Shown in pieces: positions 18,210 through 29,158 of a DNA stretch of 64,000 bases. Source of the DNA: Limnospira fusiformis SAG 85.79 (GTDB lineage: Bacteria > Cyanobacteriota > Cyanobacteriia > Cyanobacteriales > Microcoleaceae); the NCBI RefSeq assembly GCF_012516315.1, contig NZ_CP051185.1:5089363-5153362 (forward strand), given 5' to 3'. The first letter of the stretch is position 1, and the number at the start of each line of letters is the position of its first letter. The position numbers and the translations under genes are program-made. The notes below the pieces were generated by a model. The model did not search any database. It worked only from the letters and a program-made list of their open reading frames with translations, and had not been told where the DNA came from.

Positions 18210-18283
18210 CTCTCAAAAGCCATATATATGTCGGCACAGATTCCCACAATAAAATTGTATGTCAAGTGCCGAGGTTTGTCAAC
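18210..18283 (-). promoter_or_regulatory. Conserved promoter-leader element E2
   Basis: On the minus strand: TTGACA (18282-18277), a 17-base spacer, TACAAT (18259-18254), then the leader core TGGGAATCTGTGCC and CATATATAT. Transcription would run leftwards toward the MFS gene 300 bases away. A ggct-agcc hairpin follows in the leader (about 18206-18219). The MFS gene, starting at 17913 on the same strand, is the obvious candidate target. Confidence 0.7.
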
Positions 18284-18378
18284 TGTTTAAAGGTTAATTA
18301 AATGCGGGGCGCGTCCAACCCCAGCGTTATCGGTAGCGATCATTAAGCGATCGCCATCAAGTTCTGTAGGGGGGGGTT

Positions 18379-18475
18379 AAAAACTAGCAAAGACCCATGA
18401 AAATTCGGGTCTTTAATTCTTGGGATATGAAGATATCGGCCAAATTTCTATATATATGCGGCCACAGATTCCCAT
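18379..18475 (-). ncRNA. Candidate small RNA between a strong promoter and a terminator
   Basis: E3 predicts a start near 18475 on the minus strand. About 60-100 bases downstream, aaagaccc and gggtcttt (complements of 18407-18414 and 18389-18396) form an 8-bp stem with a 10-base loop, followed by gctagttttt, an intrinsic-terminator-like end. The ~97-base transcript contains no start codon with an open frame of meaningful length. It begins with the conserved GGGAATCTGTGGC and can form a ggcc-ggcc stem. No Rfam family was recognised (it is not obviously Yfr1 or Yfr2). Confidence 0.5.
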
Positions 18476-18513
18476 GCTTATATAATAAGTCAAGCCCTAA
18501 TATTTGTCAATAG
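18443..18513 (-). promoter_or_regulatory. Conserved promoter-leader element E3
   Basis: On the minus strand: TTGACA (18510-18505), a 17-base spacer, TATTAT (18487-18482), then the core ATGGGAATCTGTGGCC and CATATATATA. It is very similar to E1, including the AAGCATGGGAATC part. It drives leftward transcription away from the FAAL gene. Confidence 0.75.
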
Positions 18514-18610
18514 AAAATGGAGAATTTGGGTAAAAATGTGAGGGAAGTTAAAGGGGGGGTAGGAAGTGGCAAAATGTGGTTTGATCAAAAAGATGGGATA
18601 TGCAAGCCAA

Positions 18611-20401
18611 ATGACTGAGTATCAAACGTTAGTAGACCTACTGCGCGATCGCGCCGAAAAATTAAGAGACCAAAACGCCTATACATTTTTAGCGGACGGA
18701 GAAACGGAGTCGGGGCGCTTAACCTATAGGGAACTAGACGAACAAGCGAAAGCGATCGCCACAGAAATTCGTCGCCACGTCCCCCCCGGAACCCATGTAT
18801 TAGTAGTGTATCCCTACACCACCGGACTAGAATTTATCGCGGCTTTTTTTGGGTGTCTGTATGCGGGGGTAGTAGCGGTAACGGATAACCCACCCCGGTC
18901 TAGCCAAGGATTAGGAAAACTGCAAGAACGCATCGAATTATCAAACGCTACAATAGCCCTAACCAGTAAACCCTTGTTATCCCATATACAAGGACTATTA
19001 AAAAAAGTGCCGGAATTAGCGCCCAAATTCGAGCAACTCCCCTGGATAACTACAGACAGTCTAAACCCGAAGCTAGGAGAGTCCTGGTCTCCCCCAGACA
19101 TCAACCCGGAAACCCTAGCATTTCTGCAATATACTTCGGGTTCTACGGGAACACCAAAAGGAGTAATGGTGACTCACCAAAACGTCCTACACAACTCGGA
19201 AATGATTTATCAAGCCTTTGAACACAGGGGGGAAAGTCAAGGCTTGATCTGGCTACCCCTATTCCACGATATGGGACTTATTGGGGGAGTCATTCAACCG
19301 CTATATGGTGGTTTTCCGGTAACGTTAATGTCTCCGGTGGCGCTAGTACAGAAACCCATGAACTGGTTAAAAGCCATATCTCGGTACCAAGCGACGACCA
19401 GCGGCGGGCCGAATTTTGCCTATGATTTACTGTGGCGACAGGCGACCCCTAGTGAGATCAAAAAATTGGATTTAAGTAGCTGGGAGGTGGCATTTTCTGG
19501 GGCTGAACCTGTCCGCGCCGAAACTTTAGAGAATTTTGCCAAAACGTTCGCGGAGTGTGGTTTTCGACGATCGGCTTTTTATCCCTGTTATGGTATGGCG
19601 GAGACGACTTTATTTATTTCTGGGGGTCGAAAAGCAGATCTTCCGGTGATTCGCTATGTCGATCGCACGGCTTTGGAGGAAAATAAGGTGGTAGCTGTGG
19701 AGAGTGATCATCGGTCGGCGAAAGCTGTGGTTGGCTGTGGTCATGGTTGGCTAGGGGATGAAATTGTCATTGCTAACCCGGAAACCCTAACCCGTTGTGC
19801 TGAGGGAGAAGTAGGGGAAATTTGGCTGCGCGGCGCGGGTATTGGTTTGGGTTATTGGAATAACCCAGAGGAAAGCGATCGCACGTTTAAGGCTAAATTA
19901 GGTAATCAGGGTGGGTTTCTGAGGACGGGTGATCTGGGGTTTTTGGAGAATGGGGAATTATTTATTACGGGTAGGATTAAGGAGATGATGATTCTCTGGG
20001 GTCGCAACCATTATCCCCAACATATTGAACAAACTTTAGAAACCTGTCATGATCAGTTACGTCCGGGCTGTGGGGCGGCTTTTTCGATTGAAGTGGAGGG
20101 GGAAGAACGTCTGGTCATCGCCTACGAGGTACAACGGCAATTTCTGCGAAAGCTGAATGTCGAGGAGGTTATTGGCGCTATCCGTCATGCGATCGCTGAT
20201 CAGCATCTAGCGGATGTTTTTGCGGTAGTATTACTGAAAACTGGAACTCTCCCGAAAACTACCAGCGGTAAGGTCCAACGCCAAGTCTGTGGCCGTCAGT
20301 TTCTCGCGGGAACTCTGGAGGTGGTCGGACAATGGCAATGTCAGGAGTTGCAACAAAGCAATATTTCTGACCTGGTGCGCCGGGAACAAGTTAACAGTTA
20401 A
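18611..20401 (+). CDS. Fatty acyl-AMP ligase (FAAL), first copy
   Basis: FAALs convert a free fatty acid and ATP to acyl-AMP and pass the acyl chain to a carrier protein. The adenylate-forming core motifs are YTSGSTGTPKGVMVTHQN (A3), the FAAL-typical TTSGGPNFAYDL, FYPCYGMAETTL (A5), LRTGDLGF (A7) and a C-terminal LPKTTSGKVQR with the catalytic Lys. A start at ATG 18611 (MTEYQTLVDLL) aligns best with the second FAAL at 21564. GTG 18566 and ATG 18593 are in-frame alternatives that would add up to 15 residues, and none has a good Shine-Dalgarno. It is the first gene of a six-gene co-directional cluster. Confidence 0.92.
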   Translation: MTEYQTLVDLLRDRAEKLRDQNAYTFLADGETESGRLTYRELDEQAKAIATEIRRHVPPGTHVLVVYPYTTGLEFIAAFFGCLYAGVVAVTDNPPRSSQGLGKLQERIELSNATIALTSKPLLSHIQGLLKKVPELAPKFEQLPWITTDSLNPKLGESWSPPDINPETLAFLQYTSGSTGTPKGVMVTHQNVLHNSEMIYQAFEHRGESQGLIWLPLFHDMGLIGGVIQPLYGGFPVTLMSPVALVQKPMNWLKAISRYQATTSGGPNFAYDLLWRQATPSEIKKLDLSSWEVAFSGAEPVRAETLENFAKTFAECGFRRSAFYPCYGMAETTLFISGGRKADLPVIRYVDRTALEENKVVAVESDHRSAKAVVGCGHGWLGDEIVIANPETLTRCAEGEVGEIWLRGAGIGLGYWNNPEESDRTFKAKLGNQGGFLRTGDLGFLENGELFITGRIKEMMILWGRNHYPQHIEQTLETCHDQLRPGCGAAFSIEVEGEERLVIAYEVQRQFLRKLNVEEVIGAIRHAIADQHLADVFAVVLLKTGTLPKTTSGKVQRQVCGRQFLAGTLEVVGQWQCQELQQSNISDLVRREQVNS

Positions 20402-20425
20402 TCAACAAACATCAAGCAGCTTTGG

Positions 20426-20463
20426 CCAGGGCATCGCAACCGGATCTCTTTGGTTGCCCCTGG
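20426..20463 (+). terminator. Hairpin after the first FAAL gene
   Basis: ccaggg-catc-gcaacc pairs with ggttgc-ccctgg, with a four-base bulge and a loop of about ten bases, followed by tcttgtataatt. It lies 25 bases after the FAAL stop and may be a partial terminator or processing site within the cluster. Confidence 0.5.
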
Positions 20464-20530
20464 TCTTGTATAATTAAATATACCTGTATTACTATATGGG
20501 TGATTAATCAAATAAGGAAAAGTGCTATTT

Positions 20531-21337
20531 ATGACTGAGGTAGGGTTACAGAGCAATTTTAAAGATAAACTGCGAAATTTCTTAATTTATGGCATTGGCG
20601 AACCGATATTAAGAGGCTTAGAAACATCGATTGGTAAATATTCCAAAATTGGAGATACGGCATTTTTTGACGCTGCCAAATACCCGGAACATTTCCAATG
20701 GGTTGACCTGTTAGAAAGGGATTGGCATTTAATCCGCCAGGAGGTAGACGAACTGTTAAAATATCGGGATAATTTGCCTAATTTTCAGGATATTTCGCCG
20801 GATCAAGCCTATAATACGAGTACGGATAATTTATGGAAAACCTACTGTTTATATGGCTATGGAGTTAAATCTGCTGAAAGTTGTGATCGCTGTCCTGAGA
20901 CCACCAAAATCATCCAAAAAATCCCAGGTTTAAAAACGGCATTTTTCTCTATATTACTGCCGGGCAAACATATCCCGGAACATCGGGGACCATACAAGGG
21001 GGTAATTCGGTGTTTGTTAGGTTTAAAAGTGCCGGAACCCCGGGAAAAGTGCCGTCTGCGAGTAGGGGATGAAATCCGGCATTGGGAAGAGGGAAAATGT
21101 ATGTTATTTGACGATTCATTTCCCCATGAAGCGTGGAATGAAACGGATGGAATTAGGGTAGTGTTATTCTTGGATATTGTGCGACCTTTAAAGTTTCCTT
21201 GGTCGGCGGTTAATGAGTTATTGATTAAACTAATTGCGGCTTCTCCATACATTCAGGAAGCGACGGCGAATCAGAAAAAATGGAACGATCGCCTAGACCA
21301 AGTATGGCAGAGAGATCCACAAAATTCCCGACAGTAA
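20531..21337 (+). CDS. Aspartyl/asparaginyl beta-hydroxylase family dioxygenase (LpxO-like)
   Basis: Members are Fe(II)/2-oxoglutarate dioxygenases. The best-known bacterial one, LpxO, hydroxylates the C2 position of a lipid A acyl chain, while others act on Asp/Asn. The ~268-residue protein has the double-stranded beta-helix signatures HIPEHRGPYKG (His151, iron ligand), then LRVGDEIRHWEEGKCMLFDD and SFPHEAWN (His199, second ligand). ATG 20531 is chosen because an AAGGAAA ribosome site precedes it at reasonable spacing; GTG 20522 is too close to that site. Its place between two FAAL genes suggests an acyl chain as substrate, which is inference. Confidence 0.87.
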   Translation: MTEVGLQSNFKDKLRNFLIYGIGEPILRGLETSIGKYSKIGDTAFFDAAKYPEHFQWVDLLERDWHLIRQEVDELLKYRDNLPNFQDISPDQAYNTSTDNLWKTYCLYGYGVKSAESCDRCPETTKIIQKIPGLKTAFFSILLPGKHIPEHRGPYKGVIRCLLGLKVPEPREKCRLRVGDEIRHWEEGKCMLFDDSFPHEAWNETDGIRVVLFLDIVRPLKFPWSAVNELLIKLIAASPYIQEATANQKKWNDRLDQVWQRDPQNSRQ

Positions 21338-21563
21338 CCCGGGGTAATTTATAGCCAGTATAATGATTAATCAAAAAACGGCGTAAACTTGAAGCGGGCT
21401 ATAAGCCTGTAGACTCTAGGGATGTAATTATAGTCCCTAGGGTCAGCCGGAAAAGATGATGTCAGCATCCAATCAACAAAAAAGTTGCCAAAAAATTAAA
21501 ATAGGTTATATTATCCAAGAGACCGGAAACTTTTTCGCTTACTCAATCACTTATTAAGACTTA

Positions 21564-23345
21564 ATGACTGCTTTCCAACATCCGTTTGATGCAGCAACGT
21601 TAATGGAAATATTAAAGGGTCGAGCCATCCATCAACCCCATCAAGTTGCTTATAAATTTTTAGTGGATGGAGAAACTGAAACCATCAGTTTAACCTACCA
21701 AAAGTTAGACAGAATATGTCGAGCGATCGCCGCCCATCTCCAAAGCCTCAGCCAACCGGGAGAGAGAGCCTTACTACTATATCAACCGGGCATAGATTAT
21801 ATTACGGCATTTTTTGGCTGTTTGTATGCAGGTATAGTACCAATTCCGGCCTATCCGCCGCGCCCCAACCGCTCGCTGTCGAGGATTATGGGTATCTTAG
21901 AAGACGCGGACTCTCACCTAGCCCTAACCACAGAATCTGTGCTACCGAGTCTACAGCGGCAATTTGGGGAGGTTTGGGAACTACAGAAACTGAACTGGGT
22001 TGCCACAGATAAGGTAGCCGAAAGTTGCAGCGATCGCTATGAGGACCTAAGCATCAACCCGGAAAGTTTAGCGTTTCTCCAATATACATCAGGTTCAACG
22101 GCTACCCCCAAAGGGGTGATGATCAGCCACCAGAACCTGATGCACAATTCGGGCTGGATTTATGAGAAATTCGGTCACAACCAGGACAGCATAGGGATGA
22201 TCTGGCTACCACCCTATCACGATATGGGGTTAATTGGGGGGATTATCCAGCCCCTATATGGAGGATTTCCGGTGGTGTTAATGTCTCCGCTAATGTTCCT
22301 CCAACGTCCTATCAGGTGGCTAGAAGCAATATCAAGACATGGTGCGACCACCAGCGGCGGGTCAAACTTTGCTTATGACTTGTGCGTGCGCCGAGTCACA
22401 CCAGACCAAATAGAAACCCTAGACCTGAGTAGTTGGGATTTAGCATTTAATGGGGCGGAACCGATATCCCATGAAGTGTTAGAAAAATTTGCGCGGACGT
22501 TTGCTAGTTGTGGATTTAATCCCCAGGCTTTCTATCCCTGCTATGGTATGGCGGAGGCTACCCTAATCGTCAGTGGCGGCGATAAAACTCAACTACCGAC
22601 GTTGAAAACGATTCAAGCATCATCCCTAGAACAACATCAGGCGATCGCCACCAACGGTCACGCCGAGAATACTCGCACAGTAGTAGGCTGTGGCTCAAGT
22701 TTGGAAGATCAGGCGATCGCCATTGTGGACCCATCCACGGGGATACCCTGTGAACCCGGACAGGTAGGAGAAATTTGGGTATCAGGACCAAGTATCGCCC
22801 AAGGTTACTGGAATCGACCATCAGAAACCGAGTCCATCTTTAGTCAATATCTAGCCACCACCGGAGAAGGACCATTTTTGCGGACTGGAGATTTAGGCTT
22901 CATCGAAAACGGCGAACTATTTATTACTGGTCGCCTGAAAGATGTAATTATCATTAACGGCCGCAACCATTATCCCCAAGACATAGAATGGACGGTTGAA
23001 CAAAGTCACCCCTTAATCCGTCCTAGTTGTGCGGCGGGATTTTCCGTAGATGTGGGGGGGGAAGAAAGGTTAGTGGTGATTGCAGAAGTAGAACGCTACT
23101 ATTGGAAACGGCAATCTAGTCCTCGTCGTGAAACCTCAACCAATGTTTCCAGGGAGGAATCCTTCAGCACTAAGGACCTAATTCAATCAATCCGGCGTGC
23201 GGTTTCCCAAAATCATGATTTGCAAGTTTATAGTACCCTGCTACTCAAACCTGGAACCATTCCCAAAACATCAAGTGGTAAGATCCAACGTCATGCTTGC
23301 CGTGCTGGTTTTCTAGCGGGGACTTTGGAGGTAGTCGAAGACTAA
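21564..23345 (+). CDS. Fatty acyl-AMP ligase (FAAL), second copy
   Basis: The 593-residue paralogue of the first FAAL shares its entire domain order: YTSGSTATPKGVMISHQN (A3, with Ala replacing the second Gly), TTSGGSNFAYDL, FYPCYGMAEATL, LRTGDLGF and PKTSSGKIQRHACR. It is followed after 168 bases by an acyl carrier protein gene, the natural acceptor of its product. The 226-base gap upstream contains a ctaggga/tccctag hairpin (21416-21440) of unknown role. The two copies are clearly diverged, so they may prefer different chain lengths. Confidence 0.93.
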   Translation: MTAFQHPFDAATLMEILKGRAIHQPHQVAYKFLVDGETETISLTYQKLDRICRAIAAHLQSLSQPGERALLLYQPGIDYITAFFGCLYAGIVPIPAYPPRPNRSLSRIMGILEDADSHLALTTESVLPSLQRQFGEVWELQKLNWVATDKVAESCSDRYEDLSINPESLAFLQYTSGSTATPKGVMISHQNLMHNSGWIYEKFGHNQDSIGMIWLPPYHDMGLIGGIIQPLYGGFPVVLMSPLMFLQRPIRWLEAISRHGATTSGGSNFAYDLCVRRVTPDQIETLDLSSWDLAFNGAEPISHEVLEKFARTFASCGFNPQAFYPCYGMAEATLIVSGGDKTQLPTLKTIQASSLEQHQAIATNGHAENTRTVVGCGSSLEDQAIAIVDPSTGIPCEPGQVGEIWVSGPSIAQGYWNRPSETESIFSQYLATTGEGPFLRTGDLGFIENGELFITGRLKDVIIINGRNHYPQDIEWTVEQSHPLIRPSCAAGFSVDVGGEERLVVIAEVERYYWKRQSSPRRETSTNVSREESFSTKDLIQSIRRAVSQNHDLQVYSTLLLKPGTIPKTSSGKIQRHACRAGFLAGTLEVVED

Positions 23346-23513
23346 ACTTATTCTGCCCGTTAGAGGTAATAACAGAAACAGCAAAGGATTGATCAGATCG
23401 GCTTCGTGGCACAATAACCGTCTAGGTGCGATTTAAGATTCACCGCCGACGGGCTGCCTAATCTGCCCCGGAATCTTGCATAGCCAGCCTAAAATGTGAT
23501 GGAGGAGTGAATA

Positions 23514-25300
<1,787 letters not shown>

Positions 25301-25357
25301 AACCCTCATATATCATGAAATTCCCATCTCTAGTTTATCCTTAATCTGGTGCATTCC

Positions 25358-26932
25358 ATGAGAGTCTTACTGGTTTATCCAATTTTCCCAAAAAGTTTTT
25401 GGTCTTTTGAAAAAACCTTAGATTTAGTCGATTGCAAGGCTCTATTACCGCCTTTGGGTTTAATCACAGTAGCGGCTATTCTCCCCCAAGAATGGGAATT
25501 TAAGCTGGTCGATCGCAATGTGCGAGCCGTCACGGAAGCAGAATGGGAATGGGCAGAATTAGTGATTTTGTCCGCCATGATTGTTCAAAAAAATGACTTC
25601 CTCGACCAAATTCAGGAAGCCAAAAAACGCGGCAAAATTGTAGCAGTTGGGGGTCCTTTCCCGACCGCACTACCCCACGAAGCTGAAAAAATGGGGGCTG
25701 ATTTTCTAGTGTTAGATGAGGGAGAAATTACCCTCCCTATGTTTGTAGCAGCCCTGGAAAGAGGGGAAACAAGTGGGATATTACGCGCCGCTAATGGCGA
25801 AAAACCTGATGTAACTACTACCCCAATTCCTAGGTTTGATTTGTTGGAAAAACAAGCCTATGATATGATGGCTTTGCAATTCTCCAGAGGCTGCCCGTTT
25901 CAGTGCGAATTCTGTGATATTATTGTGTTATATGGTCGCAAACCTCGCACCAAAGCACCGGAACAGTTACTGGCGGAACTGGATCGCCTCCTAGAACTAG
26001 GATTTACTCAAACTATCTTTTTGGTTGATGATAACTTCATTGGGAATAAACGCAATGTCAAATTGCTGCTTCCGGCGTTGAAAGAATGGATGGAAAAAAA
26101 TAACTATCCCTTCCGTATGATGACAGAAGCATCAGTTGATCTCGCCCAAGACCAAGAATTAATGAACATGATGGTAGAGGCTAATTTCTATGCGGTTTTC
26201 CTGGGAATTGAAACCCCGGACGAAGGTAGTCTCGCGCTGACTAAAAAATTCCAAAATACCCGTAATTCCCTAGTTGATGCTGTGGATAATATTACTAGGT
26301 CTGGACTGCGGGTAATGGCTGGTTTTATTATTGGCTTTGATGGTGAAAAGTCTGGGGCTGGCGATCGCATTATCCAATTTGTAGAAACTACGGCTATTCC
26401 AGTGGCTATGTTTAGTATGCTACAGGTTCTCCCTAATACAGGATTATGGCATCGTTTAAAGAAAGAAGGGAGACTGCTGGAAGCATCAGAAACCGCCAAT
26501 ATTAACCAGACTACTCTGATGAATTTTATTCCTACTCGTCCCATTGAGGAAATTGCACAGGAATATATAGACGGTTTTTGGAAACTCTACGATCCGCAAG
26601 TGTTTCTCGATCGCACTCACCGCTATTATCTGAAACTAGGCGCACCTCGTCGCCAAAAAGCTGGGGGAAGAACCCTAAGCTGGAAAACTATAAAAGCCTT
26701 GTCAATTCTGATATGGCGACAGGGAGTAGTCCGTAAGACTCGCTGGACTTTTTGGATTTATCTACTGGATATTATCCGCAAAAACCCGGATGTGGTGGAA
26801 ATGTATCTAGTCATGTGCGCTCACTTTGAACACTTCTACGACTACCGCCAAGAAGTGCGCCAGCAAATCGAATCACAACTGGCTGAATATGTCAAGAAAA
26901 AACAGGAGTTAGAATTGGTAAAAGTAGCTTAA
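25358..26932 (+). CDS. B12-binding domain radical SAM protein
   Basis: The ~524-residue protein has an N-terminal cobalamin-binding-like Rossmann domain (MRVLLVYPIFPKSFW, ending near GADFLVLDEGE). A radical SAM domain follows with the [4Fe-4S] ligands Cys179, Cys183 and Cys186 (SRGCPFQCEFCD), then a C-terminal DUF4070-like region. Enzymes of this layout methylate or rearrange unactivated carbons; the hopanoid 2-methylase HpnP is one known relative. The canonical DxHxxG cobalamin motif was not seen. ATG 25358 is preferred over ATG 25349. It is 57 bases after the oxoamine synthase and probably tailors the same product, but the housekeeping alternative cannot be excluded. Confidence 0.87.
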   Translation: MRVLLVYPIFPKSFWSFEKTLDLVDCKALLPPLGLITVAAILPQEWEFKLVDRNVRAVTEAEWEWAELVILSAMIVQKNDFLDQIQEAKKRGKIVAVGGPFPTALPHEAEKMGADFLVLDEGEITLPMFVAALERGETSGILRAANGEKPDVTTTPIPRFDLLEKQAYDMMALQFSRGCPFQCEFCDIIVLYGRKPRTKAPEQLLAELDRLLELGFTQTIFLVDDNFIGNKRNVKLLLPALKEWMEKNNYPFRMMTEASVDLAQDQELMNMMVEANFYAVFLGIETPDEGSLALTKKFQNTRNSLVDAVDNITRSGLRVMAGFIIGFDGEKSGAGDRIIQFVETTAIPVAMFSMLQVLPNTGLWHRLKKEGRLLEASETANINQTTLMNFIPTRPIEEIAQEYIDGFWKLYDPQVFLDRTHRYYLKLGAPRRQKAGGRTLSWKTIKALSILIWRQGVVRKTRWTFWIYLLDIIRKNPDVVEMYLVMCAHFEHFYDYRQEVRQQIESQLAEYVKKKQELELVKVA

Positions 26933-26942
26933 CTCGAATCCG

Positions 26943-26984
26943 GCGGGTTGGGGTGGTAATCAAAAAACCTATCTCTTAACCCGC
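26943..26984. terminator. GCGGGTT/AACCCGC hairpin closing the lipid cluster
   Basis: gcgggtt (26943-26949) and aacccgc (26978-26984) pair across a 28-base loop, 10 bases after the radical SAM stop. Same family as the hairpins after the helicase gene, after purQ and before DUF4079. Confidence 0.5.
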
Positions 26985-27105
26985 TTGGCGTAACCTCTCG
27001 CTGAGACTCTAAGATACCTGGGTGCTTTTGTGATCAAAAACACAAGCGGATAGGATAAGATATAGATACAATCTATAATCATGAACATTTACGCAAAGCT
27101 GGGCG

Positions 27106-27315
27106 ATGAACAACCTAGGTATGGAAAGAATGCGGCTACAGTCCCATCGACAAATCAAACGGTTTATAGAACATCACGAACAGCGTTATAACCTGCTATC
27201 AAAGACGGTTAATAAACAGGCGACCTGTAAATTTAACGCTAACTCGGCATTTTTGTTATGTGCTGTTAATCCTACAGGTTGCTGTTCTAGCTGTGATCAT
27301 TATCAGCCTAAATAA
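27106..27315 (+). CDS. Small Cys-rich cyanobacterial protein (DUF6464-like)
   Basis: The 69-residue protein ends with LCAVNPTGCCSSCDHYQPK. The CAVNP(T/C)GxCxxC-x-(Y/F) ending is a pattern I recognise from a small cyanobacterial family usually labelled DUF6464. The Cys cluster could bind a metal. The N-terminal half is basic and helical (RLQSHRQIKRFIEHHEQRYN). Two Met near the start (MNNLGMERM) leave the exact start open. It is convergent with the ATP-grasp gene, seven bases from its stop. Confidence 0.65.
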   Translation: MNNLGMERMRLQSHRQIKRFIEHHEQRYNLLSKTVNKQATCKFNANSAFLLCAVNPTGCCSSCDHYQPK

Positions 27316-27321
27316 CGCTAA

Positions 27322-28932
27322 CTAATAAATAGATCCTGATAAATGTTCACAGACTTTTCCCAGGTTTGGGGATAGGTCTAGTGTGTCTTCTGACTGTTCG
27401 ATCGCCTGAGTTTCTCGATCTAAAACGGCGACAATGCGATCGTAGATTTCCTGTGCTTGTGTGGGAGAGTCACCAATACAGGTTAAACCCAGTTTCCCGA
27501 ATTGAGACAAACAGCCGATTAAGTGAAATACGGTTCCGGTTTCTGTTTTATTGTTAAAATGCAGATGATATTGGGCGATAATATCCATTAAATCATTGGG
27601 TAAAAGACCGCGATAATGATGGCTATGAAGATTATCTGAGGCAATATAATATTTAGGTTGTTTATTCTGGCTGTAGAATAAGCCAGTATGGCGATCGTAT
27701 TCGCCATTAGTTAATAATTGGAGGGTCATAAATGGATGAGTTGTGCCACCCCGACGCAGGTTAATTTCAATGGCTTGTAGTTCCCATTGTGCCTCTGGTG
27801 GCTGTGGTTGACGAACGGCAATACAATCTAAACCAAATCTTTCGAGGGCTCCTTTTTGGGCTAAGATTTTACCGACTTTTTCACCTAATTCTTGCAGTTG
27901 TAATCGATAGGCTTGGTCAGCGGGGAAACTACAACCCTCAAAAATTTGACCATCTGGACCCCCCAGAATTTGGTCATGGGTAGATAGAACTTCGACCTCC
28001 CCGGAAGGGTAAATCTGACATTGAACACTAGGCGATCGCTTAATGTCTCCCTCGATAAAGGCTTCGACAATTGCGCCTAATTCAGGGATTCTGCTACGGA
28101 AACTAGACCAGGTTTCATGGCTGGCTTGAAAACTTAAATTCACCAAGCGATCGCTAATTTTTGCGACCCTTTGATGAGGGGGAATGTCGCCAAGTCCTTG
28201 GAGATTAAGGATAGCATTGCCTTCTCCAGAAAAGCCCTCATTTAGCTTAATTACTGCTCGTTTTAACTGGGGTTGTCGTTCCCATAAAGCGTTAACTTCT
28301 GCGGCTAAAGCTGTTTCATTCCAGACTAATTTACTGCCGTCTGGGTGGGGAATATTGGCTTCTGCGAAAATCTGGCGACTGCCGCTTTTGGTTCCCCAAT
28401 GGGCTAAATCGGGGTCAGAAGCCCAGAGGGGAATTTGTAATTTAACTGATAATTTTCGTTCCCATTGAGTAGAGTTAAAGCAGACCATATAGGTGCGGTT
28501 AGGTCGCAGGACTTGGCGTATTCTTTCGACTAACCGGGGACGTTCTAGGATTTTTTCGGTGAGGGAGCGATTAGAGGAATCGTAGGTAGAAAATAATAGT
28601 AGGCGATCGCGCGCGTGAGAAAAGGGAATTCCGGGCATTAAATGCAGATAATAGTCAATAACGCTGGGGTGAAGGGGTTGGGAAGTTACATAAATTAATC
28701 TAACTCTAGGATTTCGTAAACGAGTCAGAGAAAACAGAAATCTCTCCTCATACTGATGAACTCCGGGAATTTTCTGCAATTGCTGCTGATCTAAGGTGAG
28801 GGATGGAATCACTAATACATCAAAATCATCAAATCCCAGGTTTCCCCCTTGACTGAAAGACTCTCGGAGTTGATGTTGCAATGCTTGAAACTGATCTACT
28901 ATTCCCTGTGGCGATCGATAATCTCCTGTCAT
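27322..28932 (-). CDS. ATP-grasp ligase, PGM1-related peptide ligase-like
   Basis: The ~536-residue protein has an N-terminal Rossmann-type region (FDVLVIPSLTLDQQQLQKIPG) and a central ATP-grasp fold (RAVIKLNEGFSGEGNAIL as the nucleotide-binding strand-loop; ERFGLDCIAV and AIEINLRRGGTTHP as the metal-binding end). This matches proteins labelled peptide ligase PGM1-related or carboxylate-amine ligase-like. PGM1 itself joins amidino amino acids to peptides in pheganomycin synthesis, but the broad cyanobacterial family has no confirmed substrate. ATG 28932 is preferred over an in-frame TTG at 28953. Confidence 0.8.
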   Translation of the reverse strand: MTGDYRSPQGIVDQFQALQHQLRESFSQGGNLGFDDFDVLVIPSLTLDQQQLQKIPGVHQYEERFLFSLTRLRNPRVRLIYVTSQPLHPSVIDYYLHLMPGIPFSHARDRLLLFSTYDSSNRSLTEKILERPRLVERIRQVLRPNRTYMVCFNSTQWERKLSVKLQIPLWASDPDLAHWGTKSGSRQIFAEANIPHPDGSKLVWNETALAAEVNALWERQPQLKRAVIKLNEGFSGEGNAILNLQGLGDIPPHQRVAKISDRLVNLSFQASHETWSSFRSRIPELGAIVEAFIEGDIKRSPSVQCQIYPSGEVEVLSTHDQILGGPDGQIFEGCSFPADQAYRLQLQELGEKVGKILAQKGALERFGLDCIAVRQPQPPEAQWELQAIEINLRRGGTTHPFMTLQLLTNGEYDRHTGLFYSQNKQPKYYIASDNLHSHHYRGLLPNDLMDIIAQYHLHFNNKTETGTVFHLIGCLSQFGKLGLTCIGDSPTQAQEIYDRIVAVLDRETQAIEQSEDTLDLSPNLGKVCEHLSGSIY

Positions 28933-29158
28933 AATCGCTGCCCACAATAACAATATTACGATTTTAGCAGGTTGTTTGACCTCAGAGCGACACCTTTGGA
29001 TTTGCTGATCTCGTTCTTAGCAATGGTTGGAGAAAAGCTAGTGACACAATTAATATGAGCAGATTGGTCTAGGTTAACCAATAGGATTGATTGGTGCTAT
29101 AATTATGGGAGCTTCGCTCAAACTGATATCAAACGGAATTTCATCTGAATATCGCGAT

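Larger units (their letters stand above)
17914..18610. other. Regulatory intergenic region upstream of the FAAL cluster
   Basis: About 700 bases without a protein gene. It contains two minus-strand copies of the promoter-leader element, one candidate sRNA with its terminator, and HIP1-like sites (near 18347). No clear plus-strand promoter for the first FAAL gene could be singled out. A G-rich tract (18551-18561) precedes the FAAL start codons. Confidence 0.5.

Noticed and set aside
23380-23500. Riboswitch upstream of the ACP gene
   Set aside because: Only one 7-bp stem (aagattc/gaatctt) was found, and no known aptamer core was recognised.
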